Under the pieces are notes generated by a model that was given only the letters and a program-made list of their open reading frames with translations, did not search any database and had not been told where the DNA came from. This document shows, piece by piece, positions 47,281-56,672 of a DNA stretch of 64,000 nucleotides. The first letter of the stretch is position 1; each line of letters starts with the position of its first letter. The stretch is taken from contig NZ_CP108508.1 of the NCBI RefSeq assembly GCF_035917275.1, forward strand, positions 6,882,001 to 6,946,000, written 5' to 3'. This DNA is from Streptomyces sp. NBC_01237. GTDB taxonomy: Bacteria > Actinomycetota > Actinomycetes > Streptomycetales > Streptomycetaceae. Made by a program: the position numbers and the translations under genes.

Positions 47281-48924
47281 GTGAATGACTGGACCGACCC
47301 CGCCCGCATCGCGCTGGACGGCGCCTCCCTGACCCTTCACGACGTGGTGCGGCTGGCCCGCCCCGCGTCACGGGAGCCCGCGGTCCGTGCCGTCCTGCAC
47401 CCCGGTGCCGTCACGGCCGCCGAGCGCAGTGTGCGGCTGCGCGACCGGCTCATGGCCGAGCGAAAACCGATCTACGGGGTCACCACCGGGTTCGGCGACA
47501 GCGTCACGAACCAGATCAGCCCCGAGCGCGCCGCGCAGCTCCAGCACAACCTGATCCGCTACCACCTCAACGGGGTCGGCCCGAACGCACCGGCCGACGT
47601 CGTCCGCGCGACGCTCCTCATCCGCGCCAACTGCCTGGCGCGCGGCAACTCCGGCATCCGCCCACTGGTGATCGACCGGCTCCTGGACCATCTGAACGCC
47701 GACATCATCCCCCTGGTCCCCGAGCGCGGATCACTCGGCGCCAGCGGCGACCTCGTGCCCCTGTGCTACGTCGCCGCCACCCTGCTGGGAGAGGGCGACG
47801 CCGAGGTCGGCAAACGCGTCCTGCCGGTCGCCGACGCCCAGCGCGAGGCCGGCATCTCCCCGGTCGTCCTGGAGGCGAAGGAGGGCCTGGCCCTCATCAA
47901 CGGCACCGCCTTCACCACCGCCTTCGCCGTGCTCGCCGCGCACGACGCGGCCCGGATCGTCACCGCCGCCGAGATCACCACCGCCTTCGTCAGCGAGGCG
48001 CTCCTGGGCAACGCCTCCCACTTCGCCGACTTCCTCCACCGGGCCAAGCCCCACCCCGGGCAGGTGGCCAGCGCCGCCCACCTGCGACGGCTGCTCGACG
48101 GATCACGGCTCTCCACCACGTACGAGCAGATCCTGGCCGAGACCACGTCGCTGGAGGGCAGCGACTACCGGGAGCTGGACCGGCGCATCCAGGACCACTA
48201 CTCCGTGCGCTGCGCGCCCCATGTGATCGGAGTGCTCCGCGACACCCTGTCCTGGGTGGACCCCTGGCTCACCACCGAGGTCAACGCCTCCACGGACAAC
48301 CCGCTGTTCTCCGTCGACGAGGAACGGCCGCACCACGGCGGCAACTTCTACGCGGGCCATGTCGGCCAGGCCATGGACAGCCTGAAGATCGCCACGGCCA
48401 ACGTCGCCGACCTGCTCGACCGGCAGCTCGCCCTGATCATCGACCCGAAGTTCAGCGGCGGGCTCCCCGCCAATCTCGTACCGCCCGAACTCAGCGCCGA
48501 GGCCGGGCTGCACCACGGATTCAAGGGCATGCAGATCGCCGCGTCCGCCGTCACCGCCGAAGCGCTCAAGACGGCACTGCCCGCCACGGTGTTCTCCCGG
48601 TCCACCGAGGCGCACAACCAGGACAAGGTCAGCATGGCCACCACCGCCGCCCGGGACGCCCGCACGGTCAACGAACTCACCGGCCAGGTCACGGCGATCA
48701 CCCTGCTCGCGGCCGCCCAGGCCATCGACCTGCGCGGGCTGGACCGGGCCGCCCCCTGGACCCGTGAGGTGCACGCCCTGATCCGTTCGCACGTGCCGTA
48801 CGCCGACCGCGACCGCCGGATGGACCAGGACATCACGGCCGTCGCCCGCCTCATATCCGACGGAAGCCTGGCCCGCGCCGCCGGGGCCGCTGACGAGAGG
48901 GACACCCATGCTGTTGCTTCGTGA
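47281..48924 (+). CDS. MIO-containing aromatic amino acid ammonia-lyase or aminomutase
   Basis: A 547-residue member of the HAL/PAL/TAL family. The Ala-Ser-Gly triad that cyclises to the MIO electrophile is at residues 154-156 (GSLGASGDLVPL). The catalytic loop YGVTTGFGDS and the FSRSTEAHNQDKVSM segment are intact. The substrate-selecting loop reads NLIRYHLNGVG, which matches neither histidine lyase (SH) nor tyrosine lyase (HL) in a simple way, so Phe, Tyr or His and lyase versus mutase stay open. GTG 47281 has GGAG upstream. It heads an operon with a ligase, an asparagine synthase and a DAHP synthase, which argues for Phe or Tyr rather than His catabolism. Confidence 0.92.
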   Translation: MNDWTDPARIALDGASLTLHDVVRLARPASREPAVRAVLHPGAVTAAERSVRLRDRLMAERKPIYGVTTGFGDSVTNQISPERAAQLQHNLIRYHLNGVGPNAPADVVRATLLIRANCLARGNSGIRPLVIDRLLDHLNADIIPLVPERGSLGASGDLVPLCYVAATLLGEGDAEVGKRVLPVADAQREAGISPVVLEAKEGLALINGTAFTTAFAVLAAHDAARIVTAAEITTAFVSEALLGNASHFADFLHRAKPHPGQVASAAHLRRLLDGSRLSTTYEQILAETTSLEGSDYRELDRRIQDHYSVRCAPHVIGVLRDTLSWVDPWLTTEVNASTDNPLFSVDEERPHHGGNFYAGHVGQAMDSLKIATANVADLLDRQLALIIDPKFSGGLPANLVPPELSAEAGLHHGFKGMQIAASAVTAEALKTALPATVFSRSTEAHNQDKVSMATTAARDARTVNELTGQVTAITLLAAAQAIDLRGLDRAAPWTREVHALIRSHVPYADRDRRMDQDITAVARLISDGSLARAAGAADERDTHAVAS

Positions 48925-50443
48925 CACGACGACCACCCGTGAACTGGCCGACGCGGTACGCGACCACACCGCCCTCGTCCGCGACAGCCACGCCGGACGC
49001 CCCGACCACGCCTCCCTGGGACGGAAGTTCACCGCCACCCTCCGGGCGGCCGCCGGCTCCGGTCTCTACGAGGACACCCTCGGGCCCGCCCTGGTGGCGA
49101 AGGCCGCCGGGACGGAACCGGAGCGGGCCATCGGCGACCTCCTCACCGAGCTTCCCTTCCTGCCCAAGAAGGCCCTCAGCGAGGGCGGACACCGGGCCTT
49201 CACCCGCGGTCTGTCGGAATTCCTGCACTACTACGAGTCCTCGGGCACGACCGGGAACCCCGTCGCCGCGCCCAAGGCCCTGGACGACCTCGTCGCCAAC
49301 ACCATCAACATCGGTGAGCTGTGGGCCCGGATCCTCTCCCCGGCCGACCGGGCCCTCATCCTGATCAACGCGCCGTTCGCCCCGGCCGCGTACCAGTTCG
49401 AGAAGGTCCTCGAATACCTCCAGGTCCTCTCGCTGCGCCCCTGGGTGGACAACATCACCGGCGACTACACCCGGGTACTCCGGCTCACCCGCGAGCTGGG
49501 CGTCAACGTCTTCGTCGGACCCCCGTCCCGGCTGCTGGAGATGATCCAGTTCGCCTACCGCAACGACGAGCCGGTGCCGGCCTTCGAGAAGCTGTTCCTG
49601 ATGGCCGAGCAGACCGGCCCCGCCTTCGTCCGCCACCTGGAACGCCTCACCGGCGCCCGCGCCTATGTCGCCGCGTACGGCTCGTCCGAGACCGGCACCA
49701 CCGCCGTCACCTGCGAACACCGCAATCTGCACCTCCAGACCCAGAGTTACGTCCTGGAGCTGGACGACGCATCGGGGACGCGCCGCGTCGACGGCCGCCC
49801 CGACCGGGGTGAACTCGTCGTCACCACGCTCGACATCCTCGCCAGGCCCCTGCTGCGCTACCGCACCGGCGACCTCGTGGAGATCACCGGAACCGACTGC
49901 CCCTGCGGGGTGGCCACCCCTCTGCTGCGCACCCTCGGACGGTCCCAGGACCTCATCACCCTGGAGGGCAACGGCATCCGGCAGAACGACTTCGAGTCCG
50001 CGATCTGGGCCGGCGAAGAGAACGGCGACACCGGCCGCATCCGTCACACGGACGACGCGGCCGGGCAGGCGGGGAAGGCCGGGGGCGGCGACGACGGCTC
50101 ACGCCTCCCCGTCCCCCGCCCCGGAACGACACACGTCCTGAACTACATGCTCGTCATCCGCGACCGCACCATCCTGTGCCTGGCGACGACCACCGGTGAG
50201 GCGGACGCGGCCTGGACCGAGGCCACCACCCGCCGTATCGCCGGACTCTTCCCCGGCTACGAACTCGCGCTGCGCCCGGTCGAGAAGCTGCCCCCGCTCG
50301 CCTCGCTCGGCCAGTACCTCGGCTGGAAGCTCTCGCGGGTGCTCGACCTCAACGACGACCGCAACTGGGACCGGCTGCCCGCCCCCATCAGAGGAGTCGT
50401 CGAGACGACCCTCGCCGAGTACGCGTCCACCACCCAGAGCTGA
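48908..50443 (+). CDS. PaaK-like adenylate-forming carboxylic acid ligase
   Basis: A 511-residue ANL enzyme resembling phenylacetate-CoA ligases. The phosphate loop is YESSGTTGNP (around residue 111), the A5 region is AAYGSSETGTT, and the A7/A8 region is LLRYRTGDLVEI. A long Gly-rich insert (about residues 375-400) precedes the C-terminal domain. It should activate an aryl or arylacrylic acid as an adenylate, then transfer it to CoA or another nucleophile. The start overlaps the lyase gene by 17 bp, so the lyase product is the likely substrate. No carrier-protein gene is nearby. Confidence 0.88.
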   Translation: MLLLRDTTTTRELADAVRDHTALVRDSHAGRPDHASLGRKFTATLRAAAGSGLYEDTLGPALVAKAAGTEPERAIGDLLTELPFLPKKALSEGGHRAFTRGLSEFLHYYESSGTTGNPVAAPKALDDLVANTINIGELWARILSPADRALILINAPFAPAAYQFEKVLEYLQVLSLRPWVDNITGDYTRVLRLTRELGVNVFVGPPSRLLEMIQFAYRNDEPVPAFEKLFLMAEQTGPAFVRHLERLTGARAYVAAYGSSETGTTAVTCEHRNLHLQTQSYVLELDDASGTRRVDGRPDRGELVVTTLDILARPLLRYRTGDLVEITGTDCPCGVATPLLRTLGRSQDLITLEGNGIRQNDFESAIWAGEENGDTGRIRHTDDAAGQAGKAGGGDDGSRLPVPRPGTTHVLNYMLVIRDRTILCLATTTGEADAAWTEATTRRIAGLFPGYELALRPVEKLPPLASLGQYLGWKLSRVLDLNDDRNWDRLPAPIRGVVETTLAEYASTTQS

Positions 50444-50455
50444 GGAGACCCGATC

Positions 50456-52291
50456 ATGTGTGGCATAGCAGGGTGGCTCGACCGGGATCGCGACCTGACC
50501 CGCGAGACCGAGACCGTACGCCGCATGGCGGACACGCTGGCCCGCCGCGGACCCGATGACTCCGGGGTCTGGACCGCGCCCAGGATCGGCCTCGGACACC
50601 GTCGGCTCGCCGTCACCGACCCCGAGCACGGCCAACAGCCCATGACCGCGACCGGCCCGGACGACGGGCGCGACACCGCGGTGGTCTCCTTCAGCGGGGA
50701 GATCCACAACCACCGCGAACTGCGCGCCGAACTCCGCGCCCGTGGACACCGCTTCCGGACCGCCTCCGACACCGAGGTCATCCTCGCCGCCCACCGGGAA
50801 TGGGGCGCCGAGGCGATCACCCGCTTCGCCGGAATGTTCGCCTACGCCCTCTGGGACATCGGGACGCAGACCCTCTACCTCGGCCGCGACCCGCTCGGCA
50901 TCAAACCGCTGTACTACGCGGAACACGCGGGCGGAGTCGTCTTCGGCTCCGAACCCAAAGCGCTCTTCGCCTCCGGACTCGTGCGGCCCGAGGTCGACGC
51001 CGAAGGGCTGGTGGACGTCTTCACCGTCGCCGCCAAACGCCCCGGCGACGCCGTCTACCGCACGATCCGCCAGGTCCTGCCCGGCCACATCCTGCGCTTC
51101 GACCACAACGGCACCACTTCGCACCGCTACTGGCAGCTGGTCACCGCCCCGCACGAGGACGACCAGGAGACGACCGTGGCCACCGTCCGGTCCCTGCTGG
51201 ACCGGATCGTCGCGGAGCAGACCGTCGCCGACGTGCCCCTGGGCGCGCTGCTGTCCGGCGGCATCGACTCCAGCGCCATCACCGCGATCGGCGCGTCCGC
51301 GATGGCCGCCGAAGGGCTCGGCACCCTCGCCACCTACTCCGTCGACTTCGCCGGCGGCGAGGACGACTTCACCGCCGACGCCCTGCACGTCTCCCGCGAC
51401 GCCCCCTTCGTCCGCGCCGTCGTCGACCACGTCGGCACCAAGCACCAGGAGGTACTGGTCGAACCCGCCTCCCTGCTCTCCGAGTCCGGCATCGCGCTGC
51501 GCGCCCGCGACTACCCAGGCGTGGGCGACCTGGACGTCTCGCTGTACCTCCTGTTCCGGGAGGTGCGCAGACACCTCACCGTCGCGCTGTCCGGAGAGGG
51601 CGCGGACGACGCCTTCGGCGGCTACCCCTGGTTCGCGAGCGAGGCCGAGCGGCCCAGCGGCGGCTTTCCCTGGTCGGCCGGGGTCAAGGACCGCAACGCC
51701 GTGCTGTCGCCGCAGCTGCGCCCCCATCTGGACCTGCACGAACGGCTGGAGAGCCGCTACCGCGAGGCCCTGGACGAAGTCCCCCATCTCGACGGCGAGA
51801 GCGGCGTCGACCGCCGGATGCGCGAGGTCTACTACCTCCAGCACACCCGGTTCCTGCCCTTCCTCCTCGACCGGAAGGACCGTATGAGCATGGCCAACGG
51901 CCTGGAGGTCCGCGTCCCCTACTGCGACCACCGCCTGGTCGAGTACGTGTGGAACGTGCCCTGGCGGCTGAAGCGGCTCGGCGGCCGGGAGAAGGGACTG
52001 CTGCGCGCCGCCGTCGAGGACGCCCTGCCCACCGAGGTCGTCCACCGCCCCAAGAGCGGCTTCCCCGTCGGGCAGAGCCCCGAGTACCTGGAATCCGTGC
52101 GCACCGCGGTCTCCGACATGATCGAGGACCCGGGATCGCCCGCGATGGAACTGCTGGACGCGGACACCCTGCGCGCCATGGTCAGGAACCAGGACTGGGT
52201 CAACGGCACCTTCACCCCGCCGCCGATCCTGCCGCGCGCCCTCCAGCTCAACGAGTGGCTCACCGCCTACGACGTACAGGTGGTCCTGTGA
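50456..52291 (+). CDS. Glutamine-hydrolysing asparagine synthase (AsnB family)
   Basis: A 611-residue class II amidotransferase. Cys2 (MCGIAGW) and the glutaminase fold (RRGPDDSGVW, SFSGEIHNHRELR) are intact, followed by the ATP-pyrophosphatase loop LSGGIDSSAITA. True asparagine synthesis is possible. However, AsnB homologues in natural-product clusters often make amides of other acids, and this one lies between a carboxylate ligase and a DAHP synthase. ATG 50456 follows GAGGAG. All catalytic residues seem present, in contrast to beta-lactam synthetases, which have lost Cys2. Confidence 0.93.
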   Translation: MCGIAGWLDRDRDLTRETETVRRMADTLARRGPDDSGVWTAPRIGLGHRRLAVTDPEHGQQPMTATGPDDGRDTAVVSFSGEIHNHRELRAELRARGHRFRTASDTEVILAAHREWGAEAITRFAGMFAYALWDIGTQTLYLGRDPLGIKPLYYAEHAGGVVFGSEPKALFASGLVRPEVDAEGLVDVFTVAAKRPGDAVYRTIRQVLPGHILRFDHNGTTSHRYWQLVTAPHEDDQETTVATVRSLLDRIVAEQTVADVPLGALLSGGIDSSAITAIGASAMAAEGLGTLATYSVDFAGGEDDFTADALHVSRDAPFVRAVVDHVGTKHQEVLVEPASLLSESGIALRARDYPGVGDLDVSLYLLFREVRRHLTVALSGEGADDAFGGYPWFASEAERPSGGFPWSAGVKDRNAVLSPQLRPHLDLHERLESRYREALDEVPHLDGESGVDRRMREVYYLQHTRFLPFLLDRKDRMSMANGLEVRVPYCDHRLVEYVWNVPWRLKRLGGREKGLLRAAVEDALPTEVVHRPKSGFPVGQSPEYLESVRTAVSDMIEDPGSPAMELLDADTLRAMVRNQDWVNGTFTPPPILPRALQLNEWLTAYDVQVVL

Positions 52292-52321
52292 ACGCGCCGC
52301 GCCGATCGGCGGGGGGCTGAG

Positions 52322-53662
52322 GTGCGGAGCGCGGTCCCCGGTTCCGCAGCGACCGGGCAGCAACCCGCCTATCCCGACCCCGAGGCCCTGAACGGTGTGC
52401 TCGCGGAGCTCGCCGCGTATCCGCCGCTCGTCTTCGCGGGCGAGTGCGACCAACTGCGCGACCGCCTCGCGGCCGTGGCCCGGGGGGAGGCGTTCCTGCT
52501 CCAGGGCGGCGACTGCGCCGAGGTGTTCGACCGGGTCTCCGCGGAGTACGTCCAGGGCACCCTTCAGACGATGCTCCAGATGAGCGCCGTGCTGACCTAC
52601 GCCGCTTCGGTGCCGGTGGTGAAGATCGGCAGGATCGCCGGCCAGTACGCGAAACCCCGTTCCAGCCCGACCGAGACCCGGGGCGGGGTGACCCTGCCCT
52701 CCTACCGGGGGGACGCGGTGAACGGCCTGGCCTTCACCGAGGAGGCCCGCACCCCCGATCCGGAACGGCTCAGGCGGATGTACCGGGCGTCCGCGTCGAC
52801 GCTGAACCTGGTGCGCGCGTTCACCACCGGTGGCTACGCCGATCCGAGCCGGGTCCACACCTGGAACCGGGAGTTCGTGAAGTCCTCGCCGTCCGGGCGG
52901 CGTTACGAGGCCCTGGCGCGCGAGATCGACAAGGCCCTGGCCTTCATGAAGGCGTGCGGCACGGACCCGGAGCAGCTCAGGGCGGTGGAGTTCTACTCCT
53001 CGCACGAGGGGCTTCTGCTGGACTACGAGAACGCGCTGACCCGTACCGACGAGCGCACGGGGGAGCTGTACGACACCTCCGGGCACATGATCTGGATCGG
53101 TGAGCGCACCCGTGCGCTCGACGGTGCGCACATCGCGTTCGCCTCGAAGATCCGCAACCCCGTGGGCGTCAAGCTCGGCCCGTCGACGGACGTCGACGAG
53201 GTGCTCGCGTATCTCGACCGCCTCGATCCGGAGCGCGAGCCGGGCCGGCTGACCTTCATCGTCCGGATGGGGGCGTCCAAGGTCCGTGACCTGCTGCCCG
53301 GCCTGGTGGAGAAGGTCACGGCCTCCGGAGCCCGCCCGGTATGGGTGACGGATCCGATGCACGGCAACACCTTCGAGGCGGCCTCCGGCCACAAGACGCG
53401 CCGCTTCGACGACGTCCTGGACGAGGTGAGGGGCTTCTTCGAGGTGCACCACAGCCTGGGGACGCACCCGGGCGGCATCCATGTCGAGCTGACCGGTGAC
53501 GATGTCACCGAGTGCGTCGGCGGCGGCCACGAGATCTTCGTGGACGATCTGCACCGGCGGTACGAGACGGCGTGCGACCCGCGGCTGAACCGCGGTCAGT
53601 CCCTCGATCTGGCCTTCCGGGTGGCCGAGTTCACCAGGAAGGGAGGAACGCCGCGGACCTGA
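52322..53662 (+). CDS. Class II 3-deoxy-7-phosphoheptulonate (DAHP) synthase
   Basis: A 446-residue plant-type (AroA-II) enzyme that condenses phosphoenolpyruvate and erythrose 4-phosphate at the entry of the shikimate pathway. Signature segments are LLQGGDCAEVF, VKIGRIAGQYAKPRS, FTTGGYADPSRVHTWN, HMIWIGERTR, NPVGVKLGP, WVTDPMHGNT and HPGGIHVELTGDDVTEC. GTG 52322 lies 30 bp after asnB. A dedicated class II copy in a biosynthetic operon usually raises the supply of chorismate-derived precursors, here probably Phe or Tyr for the MIO enzyme. It converges on arsR with only 9 bp between the two stops. Confidence 0.94.
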   Translation: MRSAVPGSAATGQQPAYPDPEALNGVLAELAAYPPLVFAGECDQLRDRLAAVARGEAFLLQGGDCAEVFDRVSAEYVQGTLQTMLQMSAVLTYAASVPVVKIGRIAGQYAKPRSSPTETRGGVTLPSYRGDAVNGLAFTEEARTPDPERLRRMYRASASTLNLVRAFTTGGYADPSRVHTWNREFVKSSPSGRRYEALAREIDKALAFMKACGTDPEQLRAVEFYSSHEGLLLDYENALTRTDERTGELYDTSGHMIWIGERTRALDGAHIAFASKIRNPVGVKLGPSTDVDEVLAYLDRLDPEREPGRLTFIVRMGASKVRDLLPGLVEKVTASGARPVWVTDPMHGNTFEAASGHKTRRFDDVLDEVRGFFEVHHSLGTHPGGIHVELTGDDVTECVGGGHEIFVDDLHRRYETACDPRLNRGQSLDLAFRVAEFTRKGGTPRT

Positions 53663-53671
53663 GCACCGGAC

Positions 53672-53986
53672 TCAGTGCGCGAGCGTGCTGTCGCCCGCGA
53701 GTGCCACGTCCAGGAGTCCGGGGAACCGGGCGTCGAGGTCCTCGCGGCGCAGCGACATATAGCGGTGGGTGCCCTCGATGCGGGTGTGTGTGACGCCCGC
53801 GTCGCGGAGCACCTTCAGATGGTGGGAGAGCGTCGACTTGGAGAGCGGGATGTCCAGGGTGCCGCAGGACTGCTCGTCGATGCCGACCAGGCTCCGGACG
53901 ATCGAGAGCCGGGTCGGATCGCTCAGCGCGTGGAAGACCGCGGTGAGTTCGATGTCGGACCGGGCGGGGTGGCTGAGGGTGCGCAC
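53672..53986 (-). CDS. ArsR-family transcriptional regulator
   Basis: A 104-residue winged-helix repressor: AVFHALSDPTRLSIVRSLVGIDEQSCGTLDIPLSKSTLSHHLKVLRDAGVTHTRIEGTHRYMSLRREDLDARFPGLLDV. No ELCVCDL-type arsenic/cadmium cysteine motif is present (only one Cys), so it probably does not sense metals. GTG 53986 has GAGGAGAGG upstream. In the leader (54041-54063), the minus strand carries two CCTACGA direct repeats that may be the operator. It shares direction with the nitroreductase gene, and 183 bp separate them. Confidence 0.9.
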   Translation of the reverse strand: MRTLSHPARSDIELTAVFHALSDPTRLSIVRSLVGIDEQSCGTLDIPLSKSTLSHHLKVLRDAGVTHTRIEGTHRYMSLRREDLDARFPGLLDVALAGDSTLAH

Positions 53987-54169
53987 GGGCCCTCTCCTCT
54001 CGCTCGCCCCGGACCGCGGGGGGCCGGGAGCACCTGCCTGCCGATGGCTCGTAGGCTTCGTTCGTAGGTTTGCACATCATCGAAATAACGGCAAGCGTGC
54101 GGAAGCCCCGCGTCCACCGGGTGCGCACCCGCCCCCCCCGGTGCGCACCCGCCCCCTGCGCCCGCGCCG

Positions 54170-54817
54170 CTACCAGCTGTCCCAGTGCGCGATCTCGTCG
54201 GCATCGACCCGCGGTCCGGGCCGGAAGTCGGTGCCGATCGTGTGGGCCACCGGGATCAGCGCGGTCTGCAGAACGGTCTCGTAGGGCACTCCGAGCAGTT
54301 CGGCCGCCTCGCGCTCGTAGTGCAGATGAGGTGTGGTCCACGCCGTGCCGAGCCCGCGCGATCGGGCGGCCAGCATGAACTGCCAGACGGCCGGGAGGAT
54401 CGACCCCCAGGTGTTGGCCTGCCCGACGTGCGAGTCGATCTCGTGACGCCCCTGGACCCGGATGCACGGGACGAGCAGCACGGGGACCTCGTGCAGATGC
54501 TCGAAGAGGTGCTGGGCGCTGTCCATGATCCGGTGGCCGCGCGCCAGATCACCGCGGTTCACCCCGTCCCGGACGACCTGCTGACGGGGACGCGCGAGCC
54601 CCAGGCGGTAGAGGTCCGCGAGGGCGGCACGCTTGGCCGGATCCGTCACGAAGACGAAGTCCCAGCGCTGCCGGTTGCGCCCGGTGGGTGCCTGGGTGGC
54701 CAGTTCGAGGCATTCCTCGATCAGCTTCCGTTCCACGGGCCGGGTCAGGTCGAGCCGCTTGCGGACGGCCCGGGTGGTGGTGAGTACTTCGTCGGCGGTC
54801 AGGTCGAGCGGGGGCAT
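54170..54817 (-). CDS. Nitroreductase-family FMN flavoprotein
   Basis: A 215-residue NAD(P)H-dependent flavoenzyme. Typical parts are TTTRAVRKRLDLTRPVERKLIEECLELATQAPTGRNRQRWDFVFVTD (FMN binding by R-x-x-R and the PTGRN loop) and GSILPAVWQFMLAARSRGLGTAWTTPHL near the second FMN contact. It may reduce nitro groups, quinones or enones. It stands between arsR and a peptide-type ABC transporter in the same direction, 37 bp after the ABC operon's last gene, and could be co-transcribed with it. The substrate is unknown. Confidence 0.9.
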   Translation of the reverse strand: MPPLDLTADEVLTTTRAVRKRLDLTRPVERKLIEECLELATQAPTGRNRQRWDFVFVTDPAKRAALADLYRLGLARPRQQVVRDGVNRGDLARGHRIMDSAQHLFEHLHEVPVLLVPCIRVQGRHEIDSHVGQANTWGSILPAVWQFMLAARSRGLGTAWTTPHLHYEREAAELLGVPYETVLQTALIPVAHTIGTDFRPGPRVDADEIAHWDSW

Positions 54818-54854
54818 GGAGCTCCATCCGTGGTACGGGTGACATGGTCGCGGA

Positions 54855-56672
54855 TCATGAGGGTCGAGGGGCGGCCGGGAGACGCGGTACGGCTGCCAGC
54901 AGCTGACGGGTGTACGGGTGCCGGGGTGTGCCCAGCACCTCGGCGACGGGGCCCTGTTCGACGATGTCGCCGTCGCGCATCACCAGGACCCGGTCGCTGA
55001 CCTGCCGCACCACCGCCAGGTCGTGCGAGATGAACAGCATCGCCAGCCCGTACGCCGCGCGGAGCGACGCCAGCAGCTCCAGCACCTGGGCCTGCACCGT
55101 CACGTCGAGCGCGGAGACCGGCTCGTCGCAGACCAGCAGCCGCGGTGAGGTGGCCAGCGCACGGGCGATCGCCACGCGCTGACGCTGGCCTCCCGACAGC
55201 CGGGCCGGCCGTCGCTCCAGCACGGCCGTGTCGAGGCCGACCTGTTCCAGGAGCTCGGCCGCCCGCTCCCGGCGCCGCGCGCCGCGCGCCGGACCGGCCA
55301 CGGACAGCGCCTCGTCGAGGAGGCGCCGCACGGTGAACCGGGGGTCGAACGAGCCGAGCGGGTCCTGATGGACGAGCTGGACGCCCCGGCGCAGCGGACG
55401 CCGCCGCCGTTCGTCCAGCGCGCTCCAGGGCCCGCCGTCCAGCCGGACCTCACCGGCGTCGGGCGCCAGCAGCCCCATCACCATGGCGGCGAGCGTGCTC
55501 TTCCCGGAACCCGACTCGCCCACGACGCCCAGCGTTTCGCCGTGCGCGAGCGTGAAGTCCAGGTTCCGGACCGCCGTGCGGACCCCGCCGTCCGGGGAGC
55601 GGTACCGCTTCACCAGCCCGCGCGCCGACAGCAGGACCGCGCCGGCTCCCGGCGCGGGCGGCGGGGCCGCGTCCCCGGCGTCCGATCGCGGCGGTGGCGC
55701 GTCCTCGGCCCCCGTCAGCGGCGCGTCCTCGCTCCGCGCCCCCTGCGGCCGTCCCTGCGCCGGTACGGCGTCGAGTGCCGGGACCGAGGAGATCAGGGTG
55801 CGCGTGTACGGGTGCCGAGGGGCTCCGAGCACCTGACCGGTCGAGCCGGTCTCCACCACCCGCCCCTGGGTCATCACCGCGATCCGGTCGGCGAGCTGGG
55901 CGACCACCGCGAGATCGTGGCTGATGAGCAGCAGGGCGGTTCCGGACTCCTTGAGCTCCCGCAGGAGTTCCAGCACGCGGGCCTGGACCGTGACATCCAG
56001 CGCGGTGGTGGGCTCGTCCGCGATCAGCACCCGCGGCCCGCCCGCCGTGGCCGAGGCGATCAGGGCGCGCTGGCGCAGCCCGCCGGAGAGCTGGTGCGGA
56101 TACTGCCGGGCCCGCAGCTCCGGTTCCGGGACCCCGGCGTCGCGGAGCAGTCCGGTGACCCGCTCCGCCACCTCGCCGCGCCGGGCCAGCCGGTGGACCA
56201 GCAGCGGCTCGGCGACCTCGGCCCCCACCCGCCGCAGCGGGTCGAGTGCCGACAGGGCGTCCTGGGAGACGAGCCCCACCACCCGGCCGCGTACCGTGCG
56301 CCACTCGCGTTCGCGGAAGCCGGTGGCGTCACGGCCGTCGACCTGGAGCCCTTCGCTGCGGACGGCCGACTCCGGTCCGGCGAGGCCGATCAGGGCCCTG
56401 GCCGTCACGCTCTTGCCGGAGCCCGACTCGCCCACCAGCGCCAGGCATTCACCGGGAGCCAGGGTGAGGGAGACATCGTGGACCACCGTCCGGCGCCGGC
56501 GTCCGTGGCCGAAGGCGACGGTCAGACCGCGCACGGCCAGCGCGACGGCCGCGGGCTCGGCTCCGTCCGGCGGGGGGAGCGCCGGTGAGTCCGGGCCTTC
56601 CCGCGGCGGGCCGGCCGGTGGGTCCCCTGCGTGCTTCGGGGGGAGCGCCGGGTTCTTCGGGGGAGCGGTCAT
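54855..56672 (-). CDS. Fused double ATPase subunit of a peptide/nickel-type ABC importer
   Basis: A 605-residue protein with two complete ABC ATPase domains, equivalent to DppD plus DppF. Domain 1 has Walker A GESGSGKS at residues 81-88, signature LSGGLRQR and Walker B VLIADEPTTALD. Domain 2 repeats GESGSGKS, LSGGQRQR and VCDEPVSALD. A 40-residue Pro/Ala/Asp-rich linker joins the two, and the N-terminal 40 residues are Pro-rich. Each half ends with the PRHPYTR motif of the oligopeptide-transporter C-domain. The start overlaps the permease stop by ATGA. It energises the importer encoded by the next three genes upstream. Confidence 0.94.
   Translation of the reverse strand: MTAPPKNPALPPKHAGDPPAGPPREGPDSPALPPPDGAEPAAVALAVRGLTVAFGHGRRRRTVVHDVSLTLAPGECLALVGESGSGKSVTARALIGLAGPESAVRSEGLQVDGRDATGFREREWRTVRGRVVGLVSQDALSALDPLRRVGAEVAEPLLVHRLARRGEVAERVTGLLRDAGVPEPELRARQYPHQLSGGLRQRALIASATAGGPRVLIADEPTTALDVTVQARVLELLRELKESGTALLLISHDLAVVAQLADRIAVMTQGRVVETGSTGQVLGAPRHPYTRTLISSVPALDAVPAQGRPQGARSEDAPLTGAEDAPPPRSDAGDAAPPPAPGAGAVLLSARGLVKRYRSPDGGVRTAVRNLDFTLAHGETLGVVGESGSGKSTLAAMVMGLLAPDAGEVRLDGGPWSALDERRRRPLRRGVQLVHQDPLGSFDPRFTVRRLLDEALSVAGPARGARRRERAAELLEQVGLDTAVLERRPARLSGGQRQRVAIARALATSPRLLVCDEPVSALDVTVQAQVLELLASLRAAYGLAMLFISHDLAVVRQVSDRVLVMRDGDIVEQGPVAEVLGTPRHPYTRQLLAAVPRLPAAPRPS

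Noticed and set aside
50099..53554. A minus-strand open frame of about 1150 codons opposite asnB and the DAHP synthase gene
   Set aside because: Its composition is dominated by Gly, Val, Arg and Asp with no domain pattern, while the plus-strand genes have intact catalytic motifs.
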